From JAAYLC01 sp964636665 (lineage in GTDB: Bacteria; Bacteroidota; Bacteroidia; Flavobacteriales; Flavobacteriaceae), in contig CAZWVT010000079.1 of NCBI GenBank assembly GCA_964636665.1, positions 1 to 6,377 of the forward strand: a DNA stretch of 6,377 bases. Direction: 5' to 3'. Of the stretch, positions 1 through 6,322 are shown in pieces. A program made the position numbers and the translations under genes. Within the stretch, counting starts at the first letter, position 1. Every line of letters begins with the position of its first letter. The notes beneath the pieces were generated by a model. It was not told the origin of the DNA, did no database searches, and worked only from the letters and a program-made list of their open reading frames with translations.

Positions 1-231
1 TCGGTATAAGTCATCTTCATTAAAGACATTGAAACTCGCAATCGGCACGAGTATTTTTATCGCCGTACGACAACAAAGATTTGCTTTATACATAAATCCT
101 TTATCGCCCTCGAAGGTTACGCTTCTGTTTCCTAATTCCACTGCAGAAGCGCCTAACTGTCTGAGTTCTTGCGCTAAAAGTTCTTCCAAACCATACAAGG
201 TTTTAGCGACCATCCTAAAATTCGTTGTCAT
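1..231 (-). CDS. THUMP-domain class I SAM-dependent rRNA methyltransferase, N-terminal fragment
   Basis: Reading the minus strand from an ATG at 231-229 gives 77 codons with no stop; the gene leaves the window at base 1, so only the N-terminus is visible. The peptide begins MTTNFRMVAKTLYGLEELLA and continues through QELRQLGA, GNRSVTFEGD, FMYKANLCCRTAIKIL and ends in EDDLYR. This is the start of the RlmL/YpsC-like RNA methyltransferases: a ferredoxin-like region and the beginning of a THUMP RNA-binding domain, with the conserved pattern of phenylalanine-glycine-aspartate followed by 'MYKANLxxRTA'. In the full family, the methyltransferase domain follows and modifies a base of 23S rRNA, but that part is outside the window, so the target base cannot be judged. 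An in-frame TAG at 246-244 bounds the start. A second in-frame ATG at 213-211 is the alternative start. The gene is divergent from the methyltransferase at 292. Confidence 0.88.
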   Translation of the reverse strand, partial: MTTNFRMVAKTLYGLEELLAQELRQLGASAVELGNRSVTFEGDKGFMYKANLCCRTAIKILVPIASFNVFNEDDLYR

Positions 232-247
232 CGTCTTAAAATTCTAT

Positions 248-273
248 TTTGAAACAAAAATACAGTAATTTTG
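248..273 (+). promoter_or_regulatory. Promoter of the methyltransferase-ZIP transporter unit
   Basis: TAATTTTG at 266-273 matches the Bacteroidota -7 consensus TAnnTTTG exactly and is followed by GC, as is common. The ATG is at 292, so the leader would be only about 10-14 bases. The nearest TTTG (248-251) is just 14 bases upstream of the -7 octamer, shorter than the usual 19-21, so the -33 part is weak or this promoter depends on another factor. It overlaps the divergent promoter read on the other strand. Confidence 0.5.
255..262 (-). promoter_or_regulatory. Bacteroidota -7 element for the THUMP methyltransferase gene
   Basis: On the minus strand these bases read TATTTTTG, an exact match to the Bacteroidota -7 consensus TAnnTTTG, 23 bases upstream of the ATG at 231. 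No clear TTG -33 element sits at the usual distance, so the call rests on the -7 octamer and its position. It lies 3 bases from the plus-strand -7 element at 266-273. Confidence 0.45.
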
Positions 274-291
274 CGCCATCATTAAAAGCTT

Positions 292-1026
292 ATGCCGAAA
301 GAAAAAAACACGTGGTTCACTTCGTGGTTTAACACCTCTTATTATCACATTCTCTATAAAGAGCGCAATCATAGGGAAGCCGCTCTTTTTATGAACAATC
401 TTACCAAGCAGCTTCTATTAGCGCCCGGTTCTGAAATTTTAGATTTGGCTTGCGGAAAAGGAAGACATTCCAAATTTCTATATCGAAAAGGGTTTGATGT
501 AACCGGCGTGGATATTTCCAAACAAAGCATCGCGCATGCAAAAGCCTACGAACGTGAGCGTTTGCACTTTGAAGTTCACGATATGCGATTGCCGTATCAC
601 AAAAAGTTTGATGCCGTTTTTAATTTATTTACCAGTTTCGGATATTTTCCCGATGAACGAGATAACTATCGCACCATCAAAACGATTAAATCGGCTTTAA
701 AACCGGAAGGTGTCGGTGTGATAGATTTTATGAATTCCAAGTTGGCTTTAAATAATTTGGTCGAGAAAGAAACAAAATTGATTAGCGGAATTACTTTTAA
801 CATTCATCGCTATTTGGATGATGATTTTATCGTCAAGGAAATCACATTTGAACATCAAGGAAAAACCCAACGATTTATTGAACGCGTTCGCACCTTAACT
901 TTAGATGATTTTTTGGCGTATTTCGAAGAAGTTGGAATAACTTTAACGCGCGTTTTTGGAGATTACCATCTGAACGACTATGATTCCGAACAATCTGAAA
1001 GACTAATACTCCTGCTAAAAAGATGA
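292..1026 (+). CDS. Class I SAM-dependent methyltransferase (unknown substrate)
   Basis: A 244-residue soluble protein with a Rossmann-fold methyltransferase core. Motif I is ILDLACGKGRHS at residues 49-60 (the glycine-rich SAM-binding loop). D74 in VTGVDIS at the end of strand beta-2 is the usual ribose-binding acidic residue. HDMR at 96-99 is near the adenine-binding position, and FDAVFNLFTSFGYF at 106-119 is the motif IV region. This combination fits the Methyltransf_25/11 type. After about residue 145, an insert with alternating charged and hydrophobic stretches (beta-rich, around 160-205) probably forms a substrate-binding part. No signal peptide or membrane segment is visible, so it should act in the cytoplasm. 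The family covers many small-molecule and protein targets, so the substrate is not assigned. The stop codon overlaps the ATG of the ZIP transporter by 4 bases, which suggests translational coupling. Confidence 0.9.
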   Translation: MPKEKNTWFTSWFNTSYYHILYKERNHREAALFMNNLTKQLLLAPGSEILDLACGKGRHSKFLYRKGFDVTGVDISKQSIAHAKAYERERLHFEVHDMRLPYHKKFDAVFNLFTSFGYFPDERDNYRTIKTIKSALKPEGVGVIDFMNSKLALNNLVEKETKLISGITFNIHRYLDDDFIVKEITFEHQGKTQRFIERVRTLTLDDFLAYFEEVGITLTRVFGDYHLNDYDSEQSERLILLLKR

Positions 1027-1691
1027 GTTATATTTTGCTGTTTGCCAGTGTGCTGTCCGGTTTTCTTTTGGCTTATTTATTAAGAAAAAAGGAACTCAAA
1101 CACATTGAAGTTTTTATGGCTTTCAGTGGTGGTTTTTTGTTGGCCATAACTGTTTTTGAGCTGCTTCCTTCTGTTTTTATCGAAATGAATAAAAGCGCAG
1201 GAATCTATATTATGATAGGAATTCTATTGCAGATTTTTTTAGAATTTCTTTCCAAAGGAGCTGAACACGGCCATATCCATATCCACAAAGACAGAAAGTA
1301 TTTTCCGTGGATGCTCTTCATCAGTTTGTGTATTCATGCTTTTATTGAAGGCATGCCTATTTCCGACAAAAACAATCTGCTTTGGGCAATTATTATCCAT
1401 AAAATTCCTGTTGCAGCCATTTTGTCGTTCTTTTTTATTACTTCCGGATTTACGCTGAAAAAGACCGTGGTATTTATCACGATCTTTGCATTGATGTCGC
1501 CTCTGGGAAATTTTATCGCTCAAAATTTTGAATTCATTGCTGCTTATGAAAATGAACTCAATGCTTTGGTCATCGGAATTTTTCTTCATGTTTCAACGAC
1601 AATTCTGTTCGAGAGTTCCAAAAATCATCAGTTTGATGCAAGAAAAATGTTAGCGGTTATCAGTTCTGTTATCATTGCTTATTTTTTATAA
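1023..1691 (+). CDS. ZIP-family divalent metal transporter
   Basis: A 222-residue membrane protein with about eight hydrophobic segments (roughly residues 2-20, 31-53, 59-77, 94-112, 118-139, 145-165, 179-197, 208-222), as expected for ZIP transporters, which bring zinc, iron or other divalent metals into the cytoplasm. Family marks seen are FSGGFLLAITVFELLP at 34-49, a histidine-rich loop EHGHIHIHK at 81-89 between segments 3 and 4, HAFIEG at 105-110 in segment 4 (metal ligands H105 and E109), HKIP at 126-129 in segment 5, SPLG at 159-162, and FLHVSTTILFES at 187-198 in segment 7. The position after HKIP is usually glutamate in characterised ZIPs but is valine (V130) here, so the binuclear metal site may be altered. 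The protein is a little shorter than many bacterial ZIPs, because of short loops. The start overlaps the methyltransferase stop (ATGA), so the two are probably one transcript. The metal itself cannot be told from sequence. Confidence 0.88.
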   Translation: MSYILLFASVLSGFLLAYLLRKKELKHIEVFMAFSGGFLLAITVFELLPSVFIEMNKSAGIYIMIGILLQIFLEFLSKGAEHGHIHIHKDRKYFPWMLFISLCIHAFIEGMPISDKNNLLWAIIIHKIPVAAILSFFFITSGFTLKKTVVFITIFALMSPLGNFIAQNFEFIAAYENELNALVIGIFLHVSTTILFESSKNHQFDARKMLAVISSVIIAYFL

Positions 1692-1701
1692 ACTCAATTT
1701 T

Positions 1702-1727
1702 TATCAGCTAAAATAGCTAAACTGATA
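1702..1727. repeat. Inverted repeat with nested hairpin just after the ZIP gene
   Basis: TATCAG (1702-1707) and CTGATA (1722-1727) are inverted copies 14 bases apart. Nested inside are AGCTA (1706-1710) and TAGCT (1714-1718), an inverted pair around AAA. The same stretch can also be read as a direct repeat, AGCTAAA at 1706-1712 and 1715-1721. It begins 11 bases after the ZIP stop codon. It could be a weak terminator or an RNA 3' end structure, but no T-run follows it, so it is not called a standard intrinsic terminator. A protein-binding site is the alternative. Confidence 0.4.
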
Positions 1728-1740
1728 TATGTCATATATC
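1724..1740. repeat. 17-base perfect palindrome, 7-3-7, possible operator
   Basis: GATATAT (1724-1730) and ATATATC (1734-1740) are perfect inverted copies separated by GTC. The element lies 43 bases upstream of the -33 element of the lipoprotein-receptor operon and overlaps the preceding inverted repeat by 4 bases. The size and symmetry fit a dimeric regulator site, but AT-rich sequence produces such palindromes by chance, and it does not clearly match the Fur 7-1-7 or DtxR patterns. A function is only suggested by position. Confidence 0.35.
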
Positions 1741-1783
1741 CCATAAAAATATTCCAAATTTCCTTAATTTAATTATAAATCAA

Positions 1784-1814
1784 TTGCCCTCCCCCACTTG
1801 AAGATTTACATTTG
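1784..1814 (+). promoter_or_regulatory. Strong Bacteroidota promoter of the lipoprotein-receptor operon
   Basis: TTG at 1784-1786 and TACATTTG at 1807-1814 are separated by 20 bases, an almost ideal match to the Bacteroidota housekeeping promoter (TTTG, about 19-21 bases, TAnnTTTG). Transcription would begin near 1819-1822, leaving a 5' leader of about 42 bases before the ATG at 1864. The spacer carries a C-rich tract (1787-1795), unusual in this AT-rich gap. The leader ends in an A-rich run before the ATG and has no Shine-Dalgarno motif, as is normal for Flavobacteriia. Confidence 0.75.
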
Positions 1815-1863
1815 TGGGATAATTTTTATTATTTAAACCTAAGTTTCATAAAAAATTAAAATC

Positions 1864-2400
1864 ATGAAAAAGAAATTTTTGATCATTTTCGTATCTATTT
1901 TCAGTGCATTTGCTGTATCATGTTCATCGGATGATGATGCGCCTGCTGTAGAAGAAGCTCCGAAATTGGAAGGCACTTGGCAACTTACGAATGTTGATTT
2001 TACCATATTTGAAGAAACAGGAAGACCTGCGAGCGATGCTTGTGTGGTTGAAATGATTGCCGGATATGACTTTAGAGAAGACAACAATTTTTACTTTGTA
2101 TTGGGCGAAGGCGGATTCTTTGATCCATACGAAGAAGAATATTGGACTTGGACAGGAACTATTAACGATTTTAAAATCATTCAAGTGAACCCTGCAAATC
2201 CACCTTATAATTTTGGATTAGAGCCTACGAATATTAGCGTTGGAACTCACGAGGACACTTGGAAAATGACTTTTACTGCCGAAATGTTTAACGGTTCTGT
2301 AGCAGATTTCACCTTAATAAAACAAGATTTAGATTTAACACAACGTCCTGTAATGACAAAACCTGACGGTTCGGTTTATGTCTGTGGATTTTTTGATTAA
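1864..2400 (+). CDS. Lipocalin-like surface lipoprotein
   Basis: A 178-residue secreted lipoprotein. Residues 1-19 form a type II signal peptide (lysines 2-4, a hydrophobic core, then lipobox AVSC), so C20 should be lipidated. The next residues are SSDDD (21-25), an acidic stretch like the lipoprotein export signal that sends Bacteroidota lipoproteins to the cell surface. The mature part opens with LEGTWQLT (35-42), whose G-T-W is the first-strand signature of lipocalin-like domains, followed by alternating beta-strand patterns such as DFREDNNFYFVL and EYWTWTGTINDFKIIQV and by DTWKMTFTAEM. C60 and C174 are the only mature cysteines besides C20 and may form a disulfide tying the barrel to the C-terminus. 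It is first in a probable operon, 49 bases before the TonB-dependent receptor gene. A role in binding a small ligand for the receptor is inferred from context. The fold assignment is moderate, as this family is poorly characterised. Confidence 0.75.
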   Translation: MKKKFLIIFVSIFSAFAVSCSSDDDAPAVEEAPKLEGTWQLTNVDFTIFEETGRPASDACVVEMIAGYDFREDNNFYFVLGEGGFFDPYEEEYWTWTGTINDFKIIQVNPANPPYNFGLEPTNISVGTHEDTWKMTFTAEMFNGSVADFTLIKQDLDLTQRPVMTKPDGSVYVCGFFD

Positions 2401-2449
2401 TCTGACGAGTAAAAGGAATTTATTTTCCTGCAAACAACAAGTTTTTTGA

Positions 2450-4849
2450 ATGTCGTTGGGTATGGTTCGGCAATTTTTAGTTTTCTTTTTTTGTTCATGT
2501 AACGCTTTACTTTTTGCTCAAAATAAAACAATTGAAGGAACAATCGTAAATGAGTTGGATCAAAATGTTCACAACATTGAAATTTTACTTGTTGAATTGG
2601 ATTTAAACACACACTCGGACGAATTGGGAAATTTCAAGTTCCCCAATTTGCCTTCGGGTGTTTTTACTTTAATTGCCATTTATGATGGTTACAGCTTCCC
2701 TCCTGTTTATGCAGATTTACGCGAGTTAAACCAAAAGCAAATTACCATAACTTTAGGACAAAGCGAATTCAATCTGGAAGAGGTACGCCTTCAAACCAAA
2801 ACACGAGCAGAAAAATTAAAAACCAACGCAATTAAAGCGGAAGTTGTTTCAATTGAAGAAGAATCAATTAGGGCAAATTCCGTTGAAGAATTGATTAACC
2901 GTGCGCCCGGAGTAAAAATCAGAAATGTCGGTGGTCTTGGCGCACCGAGCAATTTGTTGGTAGGCGGATTTACAGGAAATTCCGTCAAATTTTTATACGA
3001 TGACATTCCGATAGATTATTTGGGTTCCAATTACAGTTTGAGTAAAATCCCGACCAATGCCATTGAAAGTATCGAAATTTACAAAGGCGTGCTTCCCACA
3101 AAATTGGGAATTGACGCTCTTGGAAGTGCCATTAATATTGTCCCGAAAACTTACAATCGAACTTCGGGAGCTGTTTCTTACGAATTTGGTTCTTTTTCCA
3201 CACACATCGCCAGTGTAAATACTACGTTTAAACTCCGAAACAACTTATTTGTCGGAACCAACAGCTTCTACAATTTTTCTCAAAACAACTACAAAGTTGA
3301 CAATCTTCCGTTCCGCGATTCCGAAACCGGACAAACGCAATTTATAAGAGAAAGACTTTTTCACAATGCTTTTTCGCAATTTTCTTTTGAATTTTTTGTT
3401 CAAGGAAGAGGATTGTCGTGGGCAGATATGATTGAGTTTAAAGTTAATTCTTATGATTTATCGAAGGAAATTCAAAACGACCCGCATTCACGAGCGCGAC
3501 CTTTTGGAGAAGTTTACCGACAAGAAAAAGGAACTTTTATTCCCTCGTTGCGTTATAAAAAATATTTTTTCAACAACCGATTAAACCTCAATCAATTTCT
3601 AGTTTACAGCAAGATAGATTTTGAATTGTTCGACCGCGCAAAGAATATTTATTACGATTGGAAAGGACGAGCACACCCTACGATATCTTCATCCGAAATG
3701 GGAAATTTATTGATGCCCGGCGGTTATATGCACAATGAACTTTCTCAATTTACTTCACGAACCAATTTAAATTACCTCATCAATCATTATCTGCAAATTG
3801 AAAGCAATACTGTCATTAGTAATTTCAATAGAAAATCCAATTTAGATGAATTAAACACAGACGGAACCGGCTACACAAAACTTATTTCAAGTTTGGGACT
3901 TTCTGCTGATTTGTTTGAAAATAAATTAGAATCTAATACACAAATAAAGTATCTCTTGGGAAAACTTTCCGGTAGTTATGAAGATAATATCATTCCAAAT
4001 CAGAGCAATCCGGTTACAACCACAGTAGAAAATTCAGGATTTAGTTTTTCTCAAGCTTTAAAATACAACATCAACAACAATAATTTTATTCGCGCTTCTT
4101 ACGAAAATACTTATCGCCTTCCGGAACAAATGGAATTGTTTGGAGACAACAATTTTGTCACTGCCAATTACGAATTGAAACCGGAGCAAAGTACCAATGT
4201 CAATCTCGGATTTACACACTCCCGACAAAAAATCCGTTTTGAAGTAAACACTTATTTCAGAAACACAAAAGATTTAATCCGATTGAAAGATTTGAATCAG
4301 TACCAAGCGGTTTATTTGAATCTGGATCACGTCCGCGGTTTCGGAGTTGAACTGGAAGCGCATTACAAACCTGTAAAAAATTTGACTTTTGCAGGAAATT
4401 TAACTTGGAATGAATTTCGATTAAAATCTTCAAAAGACAATTATTTGAACAACCGACATTTTAAAAATGCACGAATTGCCAATCTTCCTTATTATTACGG
4501 AAATGCAAGCGTGGCATTTAATGCGAAAGAGTTGCTCAACCTAAAATACAACTGGGTATTTTTCTGGGATTATTCTTATGTCCATCAATATTATCTGGAT
4601 TTTATTGAAAAGCAATTTGAACCCGACGGTTTTTTGGGGCTATGGGGAAAATCAAAAATAAATACCAACCGGGTAATTCCGGTGCAACATTTGAACAATA
4701 TCGGAATGGTTTATACGCGAGATATGGAAAAGCGAAGCATTTCATTTAGTGCCGAATTAAAAAACATCTTTGACACCGAGATTTACAATGAATTTAAAAT
4801 GCAAAGTCCGGGCAGACATTACCGATTGAAAATTTCTTATACATTTTAA
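2450..4849 (+). CDS. TonB-dependent outer-membrane receptor with carboxypeptidase-like N-domain (siderophore-type)
   Basis: A 799-residue outer-membrane active transporter energised by TonB-ExbBD. The order is a signal peptide (to about A23, cut before QNKTIEG), a CarboxypepD_reg-like domain (about 26-102, with DELGNFKFPNLPSG at 57-70), then the linker FNLEEVRL (107-114) where a TonB box is expected. The plug (about 125-235) has RAPGVKIRNVGG (151-162), FLYDDIPID (181-189) and IEIYKGVLPTKLGIDALGS (208-226). The 22-strand-type barrel contains YRLPEQMELFGDNNFVTANY and ELKPEQSTNVNLGF, the FecA/FepA-like marker. The protein ends NIFDTEIYNEFKMQSPGRHY followed by RLKISYTF, with the C-terminal phenylalanine needed for barrel assembly. 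This layout is not the SusC (polysaccharide) type and points to siderophore, heme or similar ligands, though the ligand is not shown. A TGA lies in frame directly before the ATG at 2450. A second start at 2462 (MVRQFLVFFF) gives a cleaner signal peptide and is equally possible. The next gene starts 3 bases after the stop. Confidence 0.9.
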   Translation: MSLGMVRQFLVFFFCSCNALLFAQNKTIEGTIVNELDQNVHNIEILLVELDLNTHSDELGNFKFPNLPSGVFTLIAIYDGYSFPPVYADLRELNQKQITITLGQSEFNLEEVRLQTKTRAEKLKTNAIKAEVVSIEEESIRANSVEELINRAPGVKIRNVGGLGAPSNLLVGGFTGNSVKFLYDDIPIDYLGSNYSLSKIPTNAIESIEIYKGVLPTKLGIDALGSAINIVPKTYNRTSGAVSYEFGSFSTHIASVNTTFKLRNNLFVGTNSFYNFSQNNYKVDNLPFRDSETGQTQFIRERLFHNAFSQFSFEFFVQGRGLSWADMIEFKVNSYDLSKEIQNDPHSRARPFGEVYRQEKGTFIPSLRYKKYFFNNRLNLNQFLVYSKIDFELFDRAKNIYYDWKGRAHPTISSSEMGNLLMPGGYMHNELSQFTSRTNLNYLINHYLQIESNTVISNFNRKSNLDELNTDGTGYTKLISSLGLSADLFENKLESNTQIKYLLGKLSGSYEDNIIPNQSNPVTTTVENSGFSFSQALKYNINNNNFIRASYENTYRLPEQMELFGDNNFVTANYELKPEQSTNVNLGFTHSRQKIRFEVNTYFRNTKDLIRLKDLNQYQAVYLNLDHVRGFGVELEAHYKPVKNLTFAGNLTWNEFRLKSSKDNYLNNRHFKNARIANLPYYYGNASVAFNAKELLNLKYNWVFFWDYSYVHQYYLDFIEKQFEPDGFLGLWGKSKINTNRVIPVQHLNNIGMVYTRDMEKRSISFSAELKNIFDTEIYNEFKMQSPGRHYRLKISYTF

Positions 4850-4852
4850 AAG

Positions 4853-6172
4853 ATGATGAAGCGTTCGTTTATATTGATTTTTATATTTTTTATCGTCACA
4901 GCTTGCACGTTAGAAAATATCGACGATAACAACCGGAATCCAAAATCGGATTATTCTGAAAAAAATTATGTTTTAGCTACGGAAGACGCTTCCACACCCG
5001 ACATTACTCGATTTTTTAGTTTTACTATAGATGATATTGATTCCGAGCAAGTTTATGATTTGATAAATGACAATATGTTGTTTACAAATTCTGATCCTTC
5101 CTCCTCTTCCGGACATCATTTTTTCAAAAACAATATCTTTAGTATGGCAAAGGATAAAAACGGTTATTCTTCCACTCCCGGCATATTTCAATTAACTTTA
5201 AATACTGACGACCGTGTTTTTATCAACAATGAAATCTTCTTAGGTAAAGAAAATCTTTTTCCTACTAAAAAATTAGCTATAATCAATGAATCTGAAGGAT
5301 ATTTTTACAATGAAAGTCTTGGTTCTCAAATGATTCAACGATTTAATCCCACAACCATGAAATTGGAAGAAACCATCGATTTGCGTCCACATATAGAAAG
5401 CTTTCGTCCGGATGCAAAATTTGAAGATGAAGCCGGAAATAATTTGGTACGCACCGGAACTTTGGCAATGGATTCTAAAGATGGAAAACTATACGTGAGC
5501 ATTGTCTTTTTAGAAGAGGCTAGTTTTAATTTAATCAGCGACACTGAAGAACATTTTTATCTGGCAGTTATCAATCGAAATGATTTGAGTTTTGAAAAAA
5601 TCATAACTTATCCGTATGCAAAAACCGTTGGATTTTTTGTATCTGAAAACAATCCGACGAGTGTAAGTGAAAATGGAAGCTTATACTTTTCTTCGTGGGG
5701 ATGGAATCAGTTTAATGAGCATACACCTTCCAAAGTATTTCGAATCGAATCGGGAGAAAATGATTTTGACACGAGTTGGATGATTGATATCGAAAGCCTT
5801 TTCGGAAAAGATCACATAGTTCAATCGATGATTACTTTCAATAATAAGTTGTATTTACACATTTCTGACGCACCTTATTTATTTGATACAAGTGAAGAGT
5901 TGACAACCAAAAACAACCTGAAAATGTATTATTACGAATTTGACCCGGAAACACCGAATCAATATTCAAAGTTGCCAATTCCTTCATCGAATCCTTCTTC
6001 ACGAATGAACGTATTTACGGTTTTGGATGACAAACTATTTATTGCCGTACCCAACGCCATTGAAGGAAACTTTAATGGTGTTTATTCATTAGATCGTTCG
6101 GGGAATATTCAGCCTGAACTTCAGATTGAAAACAAGTATCGACCTATGCGATTATACAAATTGGAGAAATAA
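4853..6172 (+). CDS. Probable beta-propeller lipoprotein, DUF4374/XusB-like partner of the receptor
   Basis: A 439-residue lipoprotein. The signal peptide ends in lipobox VTAC, so C18 is the likely lipidated residue, followed by TLENIDDNN, an acidic stretch suiting surface display. The rest is soluble and made of repeated beta units: strand-turn patterns such as GKLYVSIVF (211-219), GSLYFSSW (275-282), NKLYLHISD (331-339) and DKLFIAVPN (393-401), each with a [GND]-K/S-L-[YF] turn, spaced as in propeller blades. The beginning of the mature part (NYVLATEDA, then FFSFTIDD) and the last strand (GVYSLDRSGNIQPELQIE then YRPMRLYKL) resemble DUF4374 proteins. One characterised member, XusB of Bacteroides thetaiotaomicron, is a surface lipoprotein that binds ferric siderophores and works with the TonB-dependent receptor XusA. 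Family assignment here is by pattern, not by search. Two adjacent ATGs (4853 and 4856) make the start uncertain by one residue. It begins 3 bases after the receptor stop, so cotranscription is very likely. No reductase gene follows. Confidence 0.62.
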   Translation: MMKRSFILIFIFFIVTACTLENIDDNNRNPKSDYSEKNYVLATEDASTPDITRFFSFTIDDIDSEQVYDLINDNMLFTNSDPSSSSGHHFFKNNIFSMAKDKNGYSSTPGIFQLTLNTDDRVFINNEIFLGKENLFPTKKLAIINESEGYFYNESLGSQMIQRFNPTTMKLEETIDLRPHIESFRPDAKFEDEAGNNLVRTGTLAMDSKDGKLYVSIVFLEEASFNLISDTEEHFYLAVINRNDLSFEKIITYPYAKTVGFFVSENNPTSVSENGSLYFSSWGWNQFNEHTPSKVFRIESGENDFDTSWMIDIESLFGKDHIVQSMITFNNKLYLHISDAPYLFDTSEELTTKNNLKMYYYEFDPETPNQYSKLPIPSSNPSSRMNVFTVLDDKLFIAVPNAIEGNFNGVYSLDRSGNIQPELQIENKYRPMRLYKLEK

Positions 6173-6257
6173 CATTCATTTTATATTTTTTTAACCATTT
6201 CAAAATCAACATTCTCTACAGTAATATTTTATAAAACAAAAAAATACCTTATTTATC

Positions 6258-6288
6258 TTGATATATTCGATGTGAAGTACTACATTTG
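6258..6288 (+). promoter_or_regulatory. Promoter of the tRNA-Ser gene
   Basis: TTG at 6258-6260 and TACATTTG at 6281-6288 are 20 bases apart, the Bacteroidota housekeeping promoter with the same spacing and same -7 octamer as the promoter at 1784-1814. The bases right after the -7 element are GC-rich (CCACCGC), as often found in stable-RNA promoters subject to stringent control. Transcription would start near 6294, about 29 bases before the tRNA. Confidence 0.75.
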
Positions 6289-6322
6289 CCACCGCATTTG
6301 AAATTATAGGTTCATTATTTTT

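Noticed and set aside
29..268. Plus-strand open frame of 79 codons at the left edge.
   Set aside because: It lies antisense to the THUMP methyltransferase frame, which has clear family residues; the plus-strand peptide has no recognisable features.
1239..1589. Minus-strand open frame of 116 codons.
   Set aside because: It is entirely inside the ZIP transporter gene, is highly charged and featureless, and has no promoter; it is a shadow of the real frame.
1724..1740. The palindrome GATATATGTCATATATC as a Fur box.
   Set aside because: It has 7-3-7 symmetry and does not match the GATAAT-based 7-1-7 Fur pattern well, so no regulator is named.
2414..2429. AGGAA-TTTATT-TTCCT inverted repeat between the lipocalin-like gene and the receptor gene.
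   Set aside because: Only a five-pair, AT-leaning stem and no T-run directly after it, so it is unlikely to stop transcription; the two genes are treated as one operon.
2450..4849. SusC/SusD polysaccharide-uptake pair.
   Set aside because: The receptor is shorter than SusC proteins (about 1000 residues), has a FecA-like barrel motif, and no SusD-like gene follows; the downstream lipoprotein is beta-rich, not the helical SusD fold.
6176..6240. Terminator after the last operon gene (T-run near 6187-6192 and palindrome TTTTATAAAA near 6228-6237).
   Set aside because: The T-run has no stem before it and the palindrome has no loop or GC pairs; no intrinsic terminator can be supported.
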